Source of the DNA: Candidatus Blautia intestinavium
GTDB lineage: Bacteria > Bacillota > Clostridia > Lachnospirales > Lachnospiraceae
DNA: 54,118 nucleotides
Reading direction: 5' to 3'
Assembly: GCA_019113745.1 (NCBI GenBank)
Contig: DXGV01000009.1
Location: 1-54,118, forward strand
The translations under genes were made by a program, and so were the position numbers. Positions 15,004 to 23,976 of this stretch are shown piece by piece (within the stretch, counting starts at the first letter, position 1; each line of letters begins with the position of its first letter). The notes below the pieces were generated by a model. That model saw nothing but the letters and a program-made list of their open reading frames with translations. It searched no databases and was not told the origin of the DNA.

Positions 15004-16593
15004 GTGTCTAAGTATGCGAAAGAAATAGAAAAAAGAAGAACTTTTGCCATCATTTCCCACCCGGACGCAGGAAAGACTACTCTGACAGAGAAGTTCCTTC
15101 TCTATGGAGGCGCCATTAATCTGGCCGGAAGCGTAAAAGGAAAGGCGACTGCCCGTCATGCGGTGTCGGACTGGATGGAAATAGAAAAAGAGAGAGGTAT
15201 CTCTGTCACCTCATCTGTGCTTCAGTTCCATTACGAGGGGTACTGTATCAATATTCTGGATACTCCGGGACATCAGGATTTCTCGGAGGATACCTACCGT
15301 ACCCTGATGGCGGCGGACTCCGCCGTTATGGTCATCGACGCCAGCAAAGGCGTGGAGGCCCAGACCAGGAAGCTGTTTAAGGTCTGCGTCATGCGCCATA
15401 TTCCGATTTTTACCTTTATCAACAAGCTGGACAGAGACGCCAACGATACTTTTGACCTTCTGGACGAAATAGAAAAGGAGCTGGGGATCGCTACCTGTCC
15501 GGTAAACTGGCCCATTGGATCAGGCAAGAAATTCCGCGGAGTTTACGACAGAAATACCAGGAAGGTGCTGATTTTCTCTGACACCCAGAAAGGTACGAAA
15601 GAAGGCCAGATTGAGGAAATCGCCATAGATGATCCACGTCTGAGTGAAATTGTGGATGAAGAACAGAGGGAGCAGCTTCTGGAGGAAATCGAGCTTCTGG
15701 ACGGCGCAAGCGTGGATTTCGATCAGGAGCAGGTAAGCAGAGGAAATATGACTCCTGTATTTTTTGGCTCCGCTCTGACCAACTTCGGTGTGGAGACTTT
15801 TCTTGAGCATTTCCTGGCAATGACGACCTCTCCGCTTCCGCGTATGTCCGACGCAGGGGAGATCGATCCCATGTCGGATGATTTTTCTGCTTTTGTCTTT
15901 AAGATCCAGGCAAATATGAATAAGGCCCACCGCGACAGGATCGCTTTCATGCGGATCTGCTCCGGAAAATTTGACGCTTCCCAGGAGGTCTACCATGTGC
16001 AGGGCGATAAGAAGATGCGTCTTCTTCAGCCTCAGCAGATGATGGCGGAAAGCCGTCATGTAGTGGACGAGGCATATGCCGGAGATATTATCGGCGTTTT
16101 CGATCCGGGAATTTTTTCCATTGGAGACACCATCTGCGTTCCGGGAAAGAAGTTTGCCTTTGAGGGGATTCCCACTTTTGCGCCGGAGCATTTCGCGAGA
16201 GTGCGCCAGCTTGACACAATGAAGAGGAAGCAGTTTGTAAAGGGAATCAACCAGATCGCTCAGGAGGGCGCTATCCAGATCTTTCAGGAATTTAACACAG
16301 GTATGGAAGAGATCATTGTAGGAGTGGTAGGCGTCCTTCAGTTTGACGTGCTGAAATACCGTCTGGAAAATGAATACAATGTGGAGATCCGCCTGGAGAA
16401 CCTGCCTTATGAACACATCAGATGGATCGCCAATAAAGACGAAGTAGACGTGGCGAAGATCACCGGAACCTCGGATATGAAAAAGGTGACGGATCTGAAG
16501 GGCAATCCGCTCCTGCTCTTTGTAAACGCATGGAGCGTAGGTATGACCGAAGACAGGAATCCGGATCTGGTGCTGACAGAATTCAGTAAATAA
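15004..16593 (+). CDS. prfC: Peptide chain release factor 3
   Basis: 529 residues, the standard RF3 length. The GTPase motifs are G1 SHPDAGKTTLTEK (about 19-31), G3 DTPGHQDFSEDTYRTL and G4 NKLDRDA. RF3 uses GTP to free RF1 or RF2 from the ribosome after termination. The start is a GTG at 15004 with TAGGAGG 9 nt upstream. The gene is flanked by its own promoter and by the promoter of the next operon. Confidence 0.96.
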   Translation: MSKYAKEIEKRRTFAIISHPDAGKTTLTEKFLLYGGAINLAGSVKGKATARHAVSDWMEIEKERGISVTSSVLQFHYEGYCINILDTPGHQDFSEDTYRTLMAADSAVMVIDASKGVEAQTRKLFKVCVMRHIPIFTFINKLDRDANDTFDLLDEIEKELGIATCPVNWPIGSGKKFRGVYDRNTRKVLIFSDTQKGTKEGQIEEIAIDDPRLSEIVDEEQREQLLEEIELLDGASVDFDQEQVSRGNMTPVFFGSALTNFGVETFLEHFLAMTTSPLPRMSDAGEIDPMSDDFSAFVFKIQANMNKAHRDRIAFMRICSGKFDASQEVYHVQGDKKMRLLQPQQMMAESRHVVDEAYAGDIIGVFDPGIFSIGDTICVPGKKFAFEGIPTFAPEHFARVRQLDTMKRKQFVKGINQIAQEGAIQIFQEFNTGMEEIIVGVVGVLQFDVLKYRLENEYNVEIRLENLPYEHIRWIANKDEVDVAKITGTSDMKKVTDLKGNPLLLFVNAWSVGMTEDRNPDLVLTEFSK

Positions 16594-16616
16594 GCCTTTT
16601 ATTTTTGCAGTGACTT

Positions 16617-16625
16617 TGATATAAT
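16617..16625 (+). promoter_or_regulatory. Extended -10 promoter of the asp23-nusB operon
   Basis: TGATATAAT (16617-16625) is a perfect TGnTATAAT extended -10. No good -35 is found at normal spacing; TTGCAG at 16605-16610 is only 9 bp away. Confidence 0.6.
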
Positions 16626-16675
16626 AAGCATATTGAAAGAAATATCAGATTCGTGAATCCTTAGGAGGAGTGAAA

Positions 16676-17062
16676 ATGGCAGAAAAGAGAACAACCTATA
16701 AGCTGCAGGATGTAGGCGGCATCGGTGAAGTGAAGATTGCGGACGAAGTTGTGACGATCATTGCGGCGCTTGCGGCTACTGATGTCGAGGGTGTTGCCTC
16801 CATGGGCGGAAATATCACCAATGAGCTGGTAAGCAAACTTGGAATGAAGAATTTGTCCAAGGGAGTGAAAGTCACAGTTCTGGAAGGTGTTTGTACTGTG
16901 GATCTGACGCTGAACATTGAATTTGGCAAAAACGTGCTGGACGTCAGCAAAAAGGTTCAGGAAAAAGTAAAAACATCCATTGAGAACATGACGGGCCTGG
17001 AGGTGGCGGATGTGAACATTCGTATTGCAGGCGTGGATATGGAGAATGAAAAAGGAAAGTAA
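16676..17062 (+). CDS. Asp23/Gls24 family protein (YqhY-like)
   Basis: 128 residues with GEVKIADEVVTIIAALAATD, VEGVASM and the C-terminal VADVNIRIAGVDME, the Asp23/Gls24 fold. In Firmicutes the homologue YqhY is encoded next to nusB, as here, and is linked to acetyl-CoA carboxylase activity and envelope stress; its exact activity is not settled. AGGAGG lies 7 nt before the ATG at 16676; the GTG at 16670 is too close. A hairpin with a T-run overlaps its stop codon. Confidence 0.9.
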   Translation: MAEKRTTYKLQDVGGIGEVKIADEVVTIIAALAATDVEGVASMGGNITNELVSKLGMKNLSKGVKVTVLEGVCTVDLTLNIEFGKNVLDVSKKVQEKVKTSIENMTGLEVADVNIRIAGVDMENEKGK

Positions 17063-17076
17063 CCCTTTCCTTTTTT
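17049..17076 (+). terminator. Hairpin with T-run overlapping the asp23 stop codon
   Basis: AAAAAGGAAAG (17049-17059) is perfectly complementary to CTTTCCTTTTT (17065-17075), with the loop TAACC containing the stop codon. The GC core is only six pairs, so it is likely a weak attenuator that lets part of transcription reach nusB. Confidence 0.55.
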
Positions 17077-17093
17077 CTATATTAGGAGGAAAC

Positions 17094-17606
17094 ATGCGAA
17101 GAAGGGAACAGAGAGAACATATTTTTAAACTGCTCTTCATGACACAGTTTAATTCAGAGGGGGATATGCCGGAGCAGCTTTCCCTCTATTTTGAGGGCCT
17201 GGGAGAACTCTCCGGGGAAGACCAGGCTTCTATGCAGAAAAAATACGAAGGAATCCTGGAGCATCTGGACGAGATCGACGGGGAGCTGAACGAATACAGC
17301 CAGGGCTGGAAAACTTCCAGAATGAGCAGGGTAGACCTTACCGCGCTGCGGCTTGCCGTATATGAGATGAAATTTGACGAGGATATTCCCACAGGAGTGG
17401 CGATCAATGAGGCTGTGGAACTGGCCAAAAGGTTTGGCGGAGAAGATTCCGGATCTTTTGTAAACGGAATCCTCGGAAAAATCGCCAGCGGAAAGAAGGA
17501 TTCCGGCGAGATCCATAAACCGCGCCGTCCTTCACATCAGGCGAAAATCATCATCCGTTCAAAGAAAAATACGCCGGATAAGGAATCAGAGGAAAGCAAG
17601 AACTGA
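17094..17606 (+). CDS. nusB: Transcription antitermination factor NusB
   Basis: 170 residues, all-helical NusB family. Visible are the N-terminal RRREQREHIFKLLFM and the C-terminal TGVAINEAVELAKRFGGEDS and FVNGILGKI. With NusE it binds boxA RNA and supports rRNA antitermination. TAGGAGG lies 6 nt before the ATG at 17094. The last 30 residues are basic and longer than in the minimal family. xseA starts 2 nt after its stop. Confidence 0.95.
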   Translation: MRRREQREHIFKLLFMTQFNSEGDMPEQLSLYFEGLGELSGEDQASMQKKYEGILEHLDEIDGELNEYSQGWKTSRMSRVDLTALRLAVYEMKFDEDIPTGVAINEAVELAKRFGGEDSGSFVNGILGKIASGKKDSGEIHKPRRPSHQAKIIIRSKKNTPDKESEESKN

Positions 17607-17608
17607 AT

Positions 17609-18820
17609 ATGAAAACAATTTATTCCGTAGGCCAGGTAAACCGCTATGTAAAAAATATGTTTGTGCAGGATTTCGTTCTGAAAAAGATCTATGTCAAGGG
17701 TGAGGTTTCCAACTGTAAATATCATCCAAGCGGGCACATTTATTTTTCATTAAAGGATGAAACTGGCCTCCTTTCCTGTGTGATGTTCGCAGGACACCGC
17801 CGGGGACTCGCCTTTTCCATGAAGGACGGCGACAAGGTGGTAGTCGGGGGGACAGTAGATGTTTACGAAAGAGACGGCCGTTATCAGCTTTATGCCAGAG
17901 AGATAACTCTTGAGGGAGCGGGCGCGCTTTATGAACGTTTCCTGGCTCTGAAAACAGAACTGGAAGAGATGGGGATGTTCGCTCAGGAGTATAAGCAACC
18001 CATACCGAAATATATCAGACGGCTGGGAGTGGTGACGGCGCCCTCCGGTGCGGCGGTACAGGATATCCGCAACATTTCTTTAAGAAGGAATCCTTATCTG
18101 CAGATTATTCTTTATCCTGCCCTGGTGCAGGGCGAGGGGGCTGCGGACAGCATTGTCAAAGGAATCCATATGCTGGATCAGGCGGGAGTAGATGTGATCA
18201 TAGTAGGCCGGGGCGGCGGTTCTATTGAAGATCTGTGGGCGTTTAACGAAGAAAAGGTGGCAAGGGCTGTTTTTGAGTGCAGAACTCCTGTAATTTCGGC
18301 TGTGGGGCATGAGACGGATTTTACTATAACAGATTTTGTTGCAGATCTGCGGGCTCCAACCCCCTCTGCGGCGGCGGAGCTTGCGGTAGATAATTTGAAG
18401 AACACACTGGAAACCATCTGGAATTACCGTGACAGGATGCGGCGGGGAATGAAGGGAAAGCTGGAGCTTTACGAGGCGAAACTGGGACAGTATCAGGTAC
18501 GGCTCCAGTACCTGGGCCCGGAAAGCCGCCTGCGGGAAAACAGAGAGAGAATGCGTCTTCTGGAACAGGAGTTCAGAGACGCTATGGAGCAGAAGATTCA
18601 GCAATATAGACATGCGCTGGGGATTTATCTGGAACGGTATAAGGGGCTTTCTCCTCTTTCCAAGCTGAACCGGGGATATGCTTTTGTCTCAGATGAGGAG
18701 GGACGGGCCGTTACAAAAATTTCCCAGGCGTCTTCAGGCCAACGGCTTGAGATTTCTGTAACAGACGGGGTGATCGAAGCGGAGGTTTCCGGATGCAGGA
18801 AGGAAAACTGGAATATATGA
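17609..18820 (+). CDS. xseA: Exodeoxyribonuclease VII large subunit
   Basis: 403 residues: an N-terminal OB-fold (VKGEVSNCKYHPSGHIYFSL), the catalytic region with VVTAPSGAAVQDI, GRGGGSIEDLWAFNEE, SAVGHETDFTI and DLRAPTPSAAAEL, and a C-terminal coiled region with LNRGYAFV. With XseB it degrades single-stranded DNA to oligonucleotides in DNA repair. The stop overlaps the xseB reading frame by 28 nt. Confidence 0.96.
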   Translation: MKTIYSVGQVNRYVKNMFVQDFVLKKIYVKGEVSNCKYHPSGHIYFSLKDETGLLSCVMFAGHRRGLAFSMKDGDKVVVGGTVDVYERDGRYQLYAREITLEGAGALYERFLALKTELEEMGMFAQEYKQPIPKYIRRLGVVTAPSGAAVQDIRNISLRRNPYLQIILYPALVQGEGAADSIVKGIHMLDQAGVDVIIVGRGGGSIEDLWAFNEEKVARAVFECRTPVISAVGHETDFTITDFVADLRAPTPSAAAELAVDNLKNTLETIWNYRDRMRRGMKGKLELYEAKLGQYQVRLQYLGPESRLRENRERMRLLEQEFRDAMEQKIQQYRHALGIYLERYKGLSPLSKLNRGYAFVSDEEGRAVTKISQASSGQRLEISVTDGVIEAEVSGCRKENWNI

Positions 18821-19053
18821 CAGATACAAACAGACAGGAAAAGGACGGGCAGGAAGAAATGACGCTGGACCAGGTATTTAAGGAGCTGGATATTCTGGCA
18901 GAAAGGCTGGAGGACAGCGCTACTTCCCTGGAAGATTCTTTTCGTTTTTATAAAAAAGGAATGGAGCTTTTGAAATACTGTAACGAAAAACTGGACACAG
19001 TAGAAAAAAAGATGCTCCAGATGGATGAAGATGGAACATTACGGGAATTTTAA
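18793..19053 (+). CDS. xseB: Exodeoxyribonuclease VII small subunit
   Basis: 86 residues with the family core LDQVFKELDILAERLED and SLEDSFRFYKKGMELLKYC. Many copies bind each XseA subunit. The start at 18793 has GGAGG about 8 nt upstream; an in-frame ATG at 18817 overlaps the xseA stop (ATGA) and is an alternative giving 78 residues. Its end overlaps ispA by 29 nt. Confidence 0.93.
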   Translation: MQEGKLEYMTDTNRQEKDGQEEMTLDQVFKELDILAERLEDSATSLEDSFRFYKKGMELLKYCNEKLDTVEKKMLQMDEDGTLREF

Positions 19054-19930
19054 GGAAGAACTGAATAAAAGAACAGAGAAGGCGGAGGAAGTTATCCGCC
19101 GCTGGCTTCCCAAAGAGGAAGGCTTTGCCAGGACTATGGCGGAGGCTATGAATTACAGCATGTGCGCAGGAGGAAAAAGACTGCGCCCTATTCTCCTTCT
19201 GGAAACCTGCCGCCTTTTCGGCGGGGATGAAAGGCTTGCGGAGCCTTTTATGGCGGCTATTGAAATGATCCATACCCATTCTTTGATCCATGACGATCTG
19301 CCGGCTATCGATAACGACGATTATCGGCGGGGCCGTCTCACTACTCATAAGGTTTATGGAGAGGCTATGGGAGTATTAAGCGGAGCCTGTCTTTTGAATT
19401 ATGCCTATGAGACGATGTTCCGGGCCTTTGCCATGGCTCCGGGAGATGAACGCGTCGTCCGGGCAGTAGAGATCATGGCGAAAAAGACGGGAATTTACGG
19501 AATGCTGGGCGGACAGAGCGTTGATGTGGAAAATGACGGCAAACCCATAACAAAGGATATGCTGGACTATATCTACCAGCACAAAACATCCGCTCTTATC
19601 GAAGCATCCATGATGACGGGAGCGGTTCTGGCAGGAGCGGGCGAAGAGGAGATTGCCGCTGTAGAAGAGGCTGCCCTTAATATCGGGCTGGCTTTCCAGA
19701 TCCGGGACGATATCCTTGACGTGACAGGAAGCAGCCAGGAGCTTGGAAAGCCTGTCCACAGCGATGAGAAAAACAACAAAGTTACTTATGTGACACTTTT
19801 CGGCGTAGAGGAAGCATCCCGGCAGGTGGCCGGACTTTCGGAAAAAGCCTTGTCGGTTCTTGCAGGACTAAACAAAAAAAATGAATTCCTGACGGCCCTG
19901 ATTCAGGAAATGGTCAGCCGCAGGAAGTGA
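19025..19930 (+). CDS. ispA: Polyprenyl synthetase (farnesyl/geranylgeranyl diphosphate synthase)
   Basis: 301 residues. The first Asp-rich motif is DDLPAIDNDD and the second is DDILD; GGKRLRP binds the isopentenyl diphosphate. It lengthens DMAPP with IPP units for quinone and undecaprenyl synthesis. Product length is set by residues just before the first motif (IHTHSLIHDD), consistent with a short-chain enzyme. It sits directly before dxs, the pathway's entry enzyme, in the common Firmicutes order xseA-xseB-ispA-dxs. Confidence 0.93.
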   Translation: MKMEHYGNFKEELNKRTEKAEEVIRRWLPKEEGFARTMAEAMNYSMCAGGKRLRPILLLETCRLFGGDERLAEPFMAAIEMIHTHSLIHDDLPAIDNDDYRRGRLTTHKVYGEAMGVLSGACLLNYAYETMFRAFAMAPGDERVVRAVEIMAKKTGIYGMLGGQSVDVENDGKPITKDMLDYIYQHKTSALIEASMMTGAVLAGAGEEEIAAVEEAALNIGLAFQIRDDILDVTGSSQELGKPVHSDEKNNKVTYVTLFGVEEASRQVAGLSEKALSVLAGLNKKNEFLTALIQEMVSRRK

Positions 19931-19946
19931 AAGAAGGACACGAAGG

Positions 19947-21809
19947 ATGTTGGAAAAGATAAAAAAACCAAACGATATTCATAAGATCGCTCTGGCGGAT
20001 TTTCCGGCTCTGGCTCAGGAGATCAGAGATTTCCTGATAGAATCTGTAAGCCGTACAGGAGGCCATCTTTCTTCAAATCTGGGAACGGTGGAACTGACTA
20101 TGGCTCTTCACAACGTACTGGAACTTCCAAAGGACAAGATCATCTGGGACGTAGGGCATCAGGCATACACCCACAAAATCCTTACAGGAAGAAAGGACGG
20201 TTTTGAAAGACTCCGCATGGAGGGCGGAATGAGCGGTTTCCCAAAGAGAAAGGAAAGCGACTGCGATGCTTTTGATACAGGCCACAGTTCAAATTCCATT
20301 TCGGCCGGGCTGGGCTATGTAAGAGCGAGAGATCTCTCCGGGGAGGATTATTATGTGGTTTCTGTGATCGGGGACGGCGCCCTTACCGGAGGAATGGCTT
20401 ATGAAGCTTTGAATAATGCGGCGGAGCTGAAAACAAACTTTATTATCATCCTCAATGACAACAATATGTCCATATCCAGAAACGTTGGAGGAATGTCTTC
20501 CTATTTAAGCGCTTTGCGGACAGCGGAGGCCTATACGGGAATGAAACTCAGTGTGACAAAGACGCTTAAAAAAGTTCCCAGAGTGGGAACCGCCCTGGTA
20601 GATACAGTACGGAAGACAAAGAGCAGTATCAAGCAGCTTATTATTCCGGGAATGTTGTTTGAAAATATGGGGCTTACCTATCTGGGTCCGGTGGACGGGC
20701 ACAATATGCGCCAGATGATGAAGCTTTTCAATGAAGCAAAAAGAGTGGAAGGCCCGGTGATCGTCCATGTGCTTACCGAAAAAGGACGGGGATATCTGCC
20801 GGCAAGTCGGCATCCCGACCGCTTTCATGGAACGGGCCCCTTTGATATACAGACAGGGAAACAGCTTTCTTCAAAGAAAGGCCCCTCCTACACGGAGGTT
20901 TTTTCCAATACTATGAAAAAGATAGGCGGACAGCAGAAAAGGCTGGTTGGGATCACGGCGGCCATGCCGGAGGGAACAGGGCTGAAACAGTTCGGAAAGC
21001 TGTATCCGGAACGGTTCTTTGATGTTGGCATTGCGGAAGAACATGCGGTTACCTTTGCCGCCGGGCTGGCTCTGGGCGGGATGATACCTGTAGTAGCTAT
21101 TTATTCTTCGTTTCTGCAGAGAGCGGTAGACCAGATTCTTCAGGACGTATGTATGCAGAACCTTCATGTGATCTTTGCCGTTGACAGAGCGGGACTGGTG
21201 GGGGCGGACGGAGAAACCCATCACGGATGCTTTGACCTGTCATATCTGACGATGATGCCGAATATGACGGTAATGGCGCCGAAAAATCAGTGGGAGCTGG
21301 AAAAAATGCTGGAATTTGCCGTTTCTGCCTCAGGCCCCTGCGCCATCCGCTACCCCAAAGGCTGCGCTTATCAGGGCCTGAAGGAATTTAACGCCCCCAT
21401 TCAGTATGGAAAAAGCGAAATCCTTTACAGGGGAGAAAAGACGGCGATCCTTTCCGCAGGCAGTATGACCGCAGTCTGCGAAGAGGTTTATCATGCGCTT
21501 AAAGAACGGGGAGAAAATCCCACCTTTGTCAATGCAAGATTTGTAAAACCTCTGGATACCGTCCTTCTGGATGAGCTGGCAAAGGATCACCGCCTTTTTG
21601 TGACGGTGGAAGAAAATGTAAAAAACGGCGGATTCGGAGAGCATGTGGCGGCTTACATGGAAGCGTGCCATCCGGAAGCGAGAGTGCTTCCCATTGCGAT
21701 CTGGAACCGGTTTGTGGAGCATGGAGAAATTGACAGCCTGCGGGCGAAGATCGGCCTGTCCGCGCCTGATATTCTCTGTGCCATCGAGGAGTACGAGGAA
21801 CAGGAATGA
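19947..21809 (+). CDS. dxs: 1-deoxy-D-xylulose-5-phosphate synthase
   Basis: 620 residues, full length. Thiamine diphosphate binding is shown by IGDGALTGGMAYEALNNA with ILNDNNMSIS, and the transketolase part by DRAGLVGADGETHHG. It condenses pyruvate and glyceraldehyde 3-phosphate, the first step of the MEP isoprenoid pathway, and needs TPP, the product served by the riboswitch operon at the start of the window. GAAGG lies 5 nt before the ATG. ATGA overlap with tlyA. Confidence 0.97.
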   Translation: MLEKIKKPNDIHKIALADFPALAQEIRDFLIESVSRTGGHLSSNLGTVELTMALHNVLELPKDKIIWDVGHQAYTHKILTGRKDGFERLRMEGGMSGFPKRKESDCDAFDTGHSSNSISAGLGYVRARDLSGEDYYVVSVIGDGALTGGMAYEALNNAAELKTNFIIILNDNNMSISRNVGGMSSYLSALRTAEAYTGMKLSVTKTLKKVPRVGTALVDTVRKTKSSIKQLIIPGMLFENMGLTYLGPVDGHNMRQMMKLFNEAKRVEGPVIVHVLTEKGRGYLPASRHPDRFHGTGPFDIQTGKQLSSKKGPSYTEVFSNTMKKIGGQQKRLVGITAAMPEGTGLKQFGKLYPERFFDVGIAEEHAVTFAAGLALGGMIPVVAIYSSFLQRAVDQILQDVCMQNLHVIFAVDRAGLVGADGETHHGCFDLSYLTMMPNMTVMAPKNQWELEKMLEFAVSASGPCAIRYPKGCAYQGLKEFNAPIQYGKSEILYRGEKTAILSAGSMTAVCEEVYHALKERGENPTFVNARFVKPLDTVLLDELAKDHRLFVTVEENVKNGGFGEHVAAYMEACHPEARVLPIAIWNRFVEHGEIDSLRAKIGLSAPDILCAIEEYEEQE

Positions 21810-22615
21810 AGAAACGACTGGATATTCTGATGACGGAGAGGGCGCTTGCGCCCTCCCGGGAAAAAGCGAAAGCATATATCATGTCCGGAAATGTTTATGT
21901 AAACGGACAAAAAGAAGAAAAAGCGGGAACTATGTTCCCGGAAACGGCGAATATTGAGATCCGGGGCAATACTCTTCCCTATGTGAGCAGAGGCGGCCTG
22001 AAACTGGAAAAAGCAATGAAAAACTTTGACGTGGCTCTGGAAGGAAAAATCTGCATGGACGTAGGCGCCTCCACAGGAGGATTCACTGACTGTATGCTCC
22101 AGAACGGGGCCGTCAGGGTATACTCTATCGACGTGGGATACGGCCAGCTTGACTGGAAACTGAGGAATGATCCCAGGGTTGTCTGTATGGAAAAAACAAA
22201 TATCCGTTATGTTCTTCCGGAGCATCTGGAGAGTCCGGCGGATTTTTCTTCCATTGACGTATCGTTTATTTCTCTTACAAAGGTACTTCTTCCTGTAAGA
22301 AATCTTCTCACAGACGAGGGAGAGATCGTCTGTCTGATCAAGCCGCAGTTTGAGGCGGGCAGAGAAAAAGTCGGAAAAAAGGGAGTCGTGAGAGATCCCT
22401 CTGTACATCTGGAAGTAATCGAGAAAGTGATTTCCTATGCGGAGACTGTCGCCCTTGAACCCTGTCATCTTTCTTTTTCTCCGATCAAAGGACCGGAGGG
22501 CAATATCGAGTATCTTCTTCATCTGAAAAAACGCCCGGAAGGGGAGAAGATCGTTGCCCGGCTGGAGACTACGCCGGAGACAGTGGTGCGGGAAGCGCAT
22601 GAGCAACTGGATTGA
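21806..22615 (+). CDS. tlyA: TlyA family rRNA methyltransferase
   Basis: 269 residues: an N-terminal S4 RNA-binding domain (RLDILMTERALAPSREKAKA, about 4-60) and an FtsJ-type methyltransferase domain with MDVGASTGGFTDC (about 90-102) and the IKPQFEAGREKVGKKG loop. Family members 2'-O-methylate 16S and 23S rRNA. Despite the old hemolysin name, a toxin role is not supported. Overlaps dxs by 4 nt; nadK follows at once. Confidence 0.93.
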   Translation: MKKRLDILMTERALAPSREKAKAYIMSGNVYVNGQKEEKAGTMFPETANIEIRGNTLPYVSRGGLKLEKAMKNFDVALEGKICMDVGASTGGFTDCMLQNGAVRVYSIDVGYGQLDWKLRNDPRVVCMEKTNIRYVLPEHLESPADFSSIDVSFISLTKVLLPVRNLLTDEGEIVCLIKPQFEAGREKVGKKGVVRDPSVHLEVIEKVISYAETVALEPCHLSFSPIKGPEGNIEYLLHLKKRPEGEKIVARLETTPETVVREAHEQLD

Positions 22616-22626
22616 GGAAGACGGAG

Positions 22627-23487
22627 ATGGACAAGTTTTATATTATCACAAATACAGCCAAAGATAAAAACCTGGAGATTACAGGAGAGATCGAGGCTTA
22701 CCTGAAAAAACGCGGAAAACAGTGCAAAGTACAGCCGGCGGAGAGAAAACAGGAGGGAAGTTTCCATTATACCGACCCGGATATGATACCGGAGGGAACG
22801 CAGTGCATCCTTGTTCTGGGCGGCGACGGGACGCTCCTCCAGGCGGCCAGAGACGTAGTACATAGAGAAATCCCCATGCTGGGGATGAATCTTGGAACGC
22901 TGGGCTTTCTGGCTGAAGTAGATAAAAATTCTATCCGTTCAGCCCTGGATCAACTGATCAGTGACGATTACGAGATAGAAGACAGGATGATGCTCCTGGG
23001 AACTGTTTACCGGGGAGACCAGATGATCGGGAGAGATGTTGCGTTAAACGATATTGTGATCAGCCGGGAAGGATCTCTGAGGGTAGTCCGCTTTAATAAT
23101 TATGTTAATAATGAATATTTGAATTCTTATAACGCCGACGGGATCATCATAGCGACGCCCACCGGCTCTACAGGCTACAGCCTTTCCTGCGGAGGCCCTA
23201 TCGTGTCTCCCAATGCGGCAATGACTCTGATGACGCCTATCGCGCCCCATACCCTGAATACAAGAAGTATTATCTTCCCGGCTGAGGATGTGATCACAGT
23301 GGAGCTAGGGGAGGGCCGCCGTCAGGATACAGAAAAAGGCCTGGCGTCCTTTGACGGAGATACGGTAGTCCCCATGGTGACGGGGGACAGGATCGTCATT
23401 CAGAAGGCTTCTGTCAGCAGCAGGATCCTTAAGCTGAATCATTTAAGCTTTGTGGAGATCCTGCGCCAGAAAATGGGAAATAATTAG
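22627..23487 (+). CDS. nadK: NAD kinase
   Basis: 286 residues. The kinase motif LGGDGTLLQAAR and the NAD-binding stretch GIIIATPTGSTGYSLSCGG are intact, as is NLGTLGFL. It makes NADP from NAD and ATP. The ATG at 22627 is preferred (GAGG about 9 nt upstream); a TTG at 22612 would overlap tlyA by 4 nt. It sits between tlyA and argR, the usual Clostridia order. Confidence 0.95.
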   Translation: MDKFYIITNTAKDKNLEITGEIEAYLKKRGKQCKVQPAERKQEGSFHYTDPDMIPEGTQCILVLGGDGTLLQAARDVVHREIPMLGMNLGTLGFLAEVDKNSIRSALDQLISDDYEIEDRMMLLGTVYRGDQMIGRDVALNDIVISREGSLRVVRFNNYVNNEYLNSYNADGIIIATPTGSTGYSLSCGGPIVSPNAAMTLMTPIAPHTLNTRSIIFPAEDVITVELGEGRRQDTEKGLASFDGDTVVPMVTGDRIVIQKASVSSRILKLNHLSFVEILRQKMGNN

Positions 23488-23505
23488 GAGGCTGGAGGTT
23501 ATACT

Positions 23506-23955
23506 GTGAAGGTAGCGAGACACGAAAAAATAAAAGAACTGATCCAGAAATATGAAATCGATACCCAGGAGGAACTGGCGGCAAGGCTTAATGAAGCCGG
23601 TTTCCGTGTGACCCAGGCTACTGTTTCCAGAGACATCCGGGCGCTGAAAATGACAAAGGTGGCGGGAAGGGACGGAAAGTCCCACTACGCGATCCTGAAA
23701 GAGTTTCCGGAGGAGCTGGGAGACAAGTATACAAGAGTGCTTCACGACGCTCTGATGTCTATTGACCAGGGACAGAATATTATAGTGATCCATACAGTTC
23801 CGGGTATGGCCATGGGAGTGGCGGCTGCCCTGGACGCTCTGAAATGGGAGGAGATCCTGGGAAGCATCGCGGGAGACGATACAGTGATGTGCGCGGCAAG
23901 AAATACGGAGCAGGCCGCGTCTGCAGTCAGACGTCTGAAAAGTATTCTGCATTAA
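23506..23955 (+). CDS. argR: Arginine repressor
   Basis: 149 residues: an N-terminal winged helix (residues 1-70) with EELAARLNEAGFRVTQATVS, and the C-terminal oligomerisation/arginine-binding domain with HTVPGMAMGVAAALD and GSIAGDDTVMCA. With arginine it forms a hexamer that represses arginine synthesis genes. The start is a GTG at 23506 with GGAGG 7 nt upstream. Its place before recN is conserved in Firmicutes. Confidence 0.96.
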   Translation: MKVARHEKIKELIQKYEIDTQEELAARLNEAGFRVTQATVSRDIRALKMTKVAGRDGKSHYAILKEFPEELGDKYTRVLHDALMSIDQGQNIIVIHTVPGMAMGVAAALDALKWEEILGSIAGDDTVMCAARNTEQAASAVRRLKSILH

Positions 23956-23976
23956 CCACGGGCAAAAGGAGAAAAA

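Noticed and set aside
21806..22615. Hemolysin
   Set aside because: TlyA was once called a hemolysin; the S4 and FtsJ domains show an rRNA methyltransferase.
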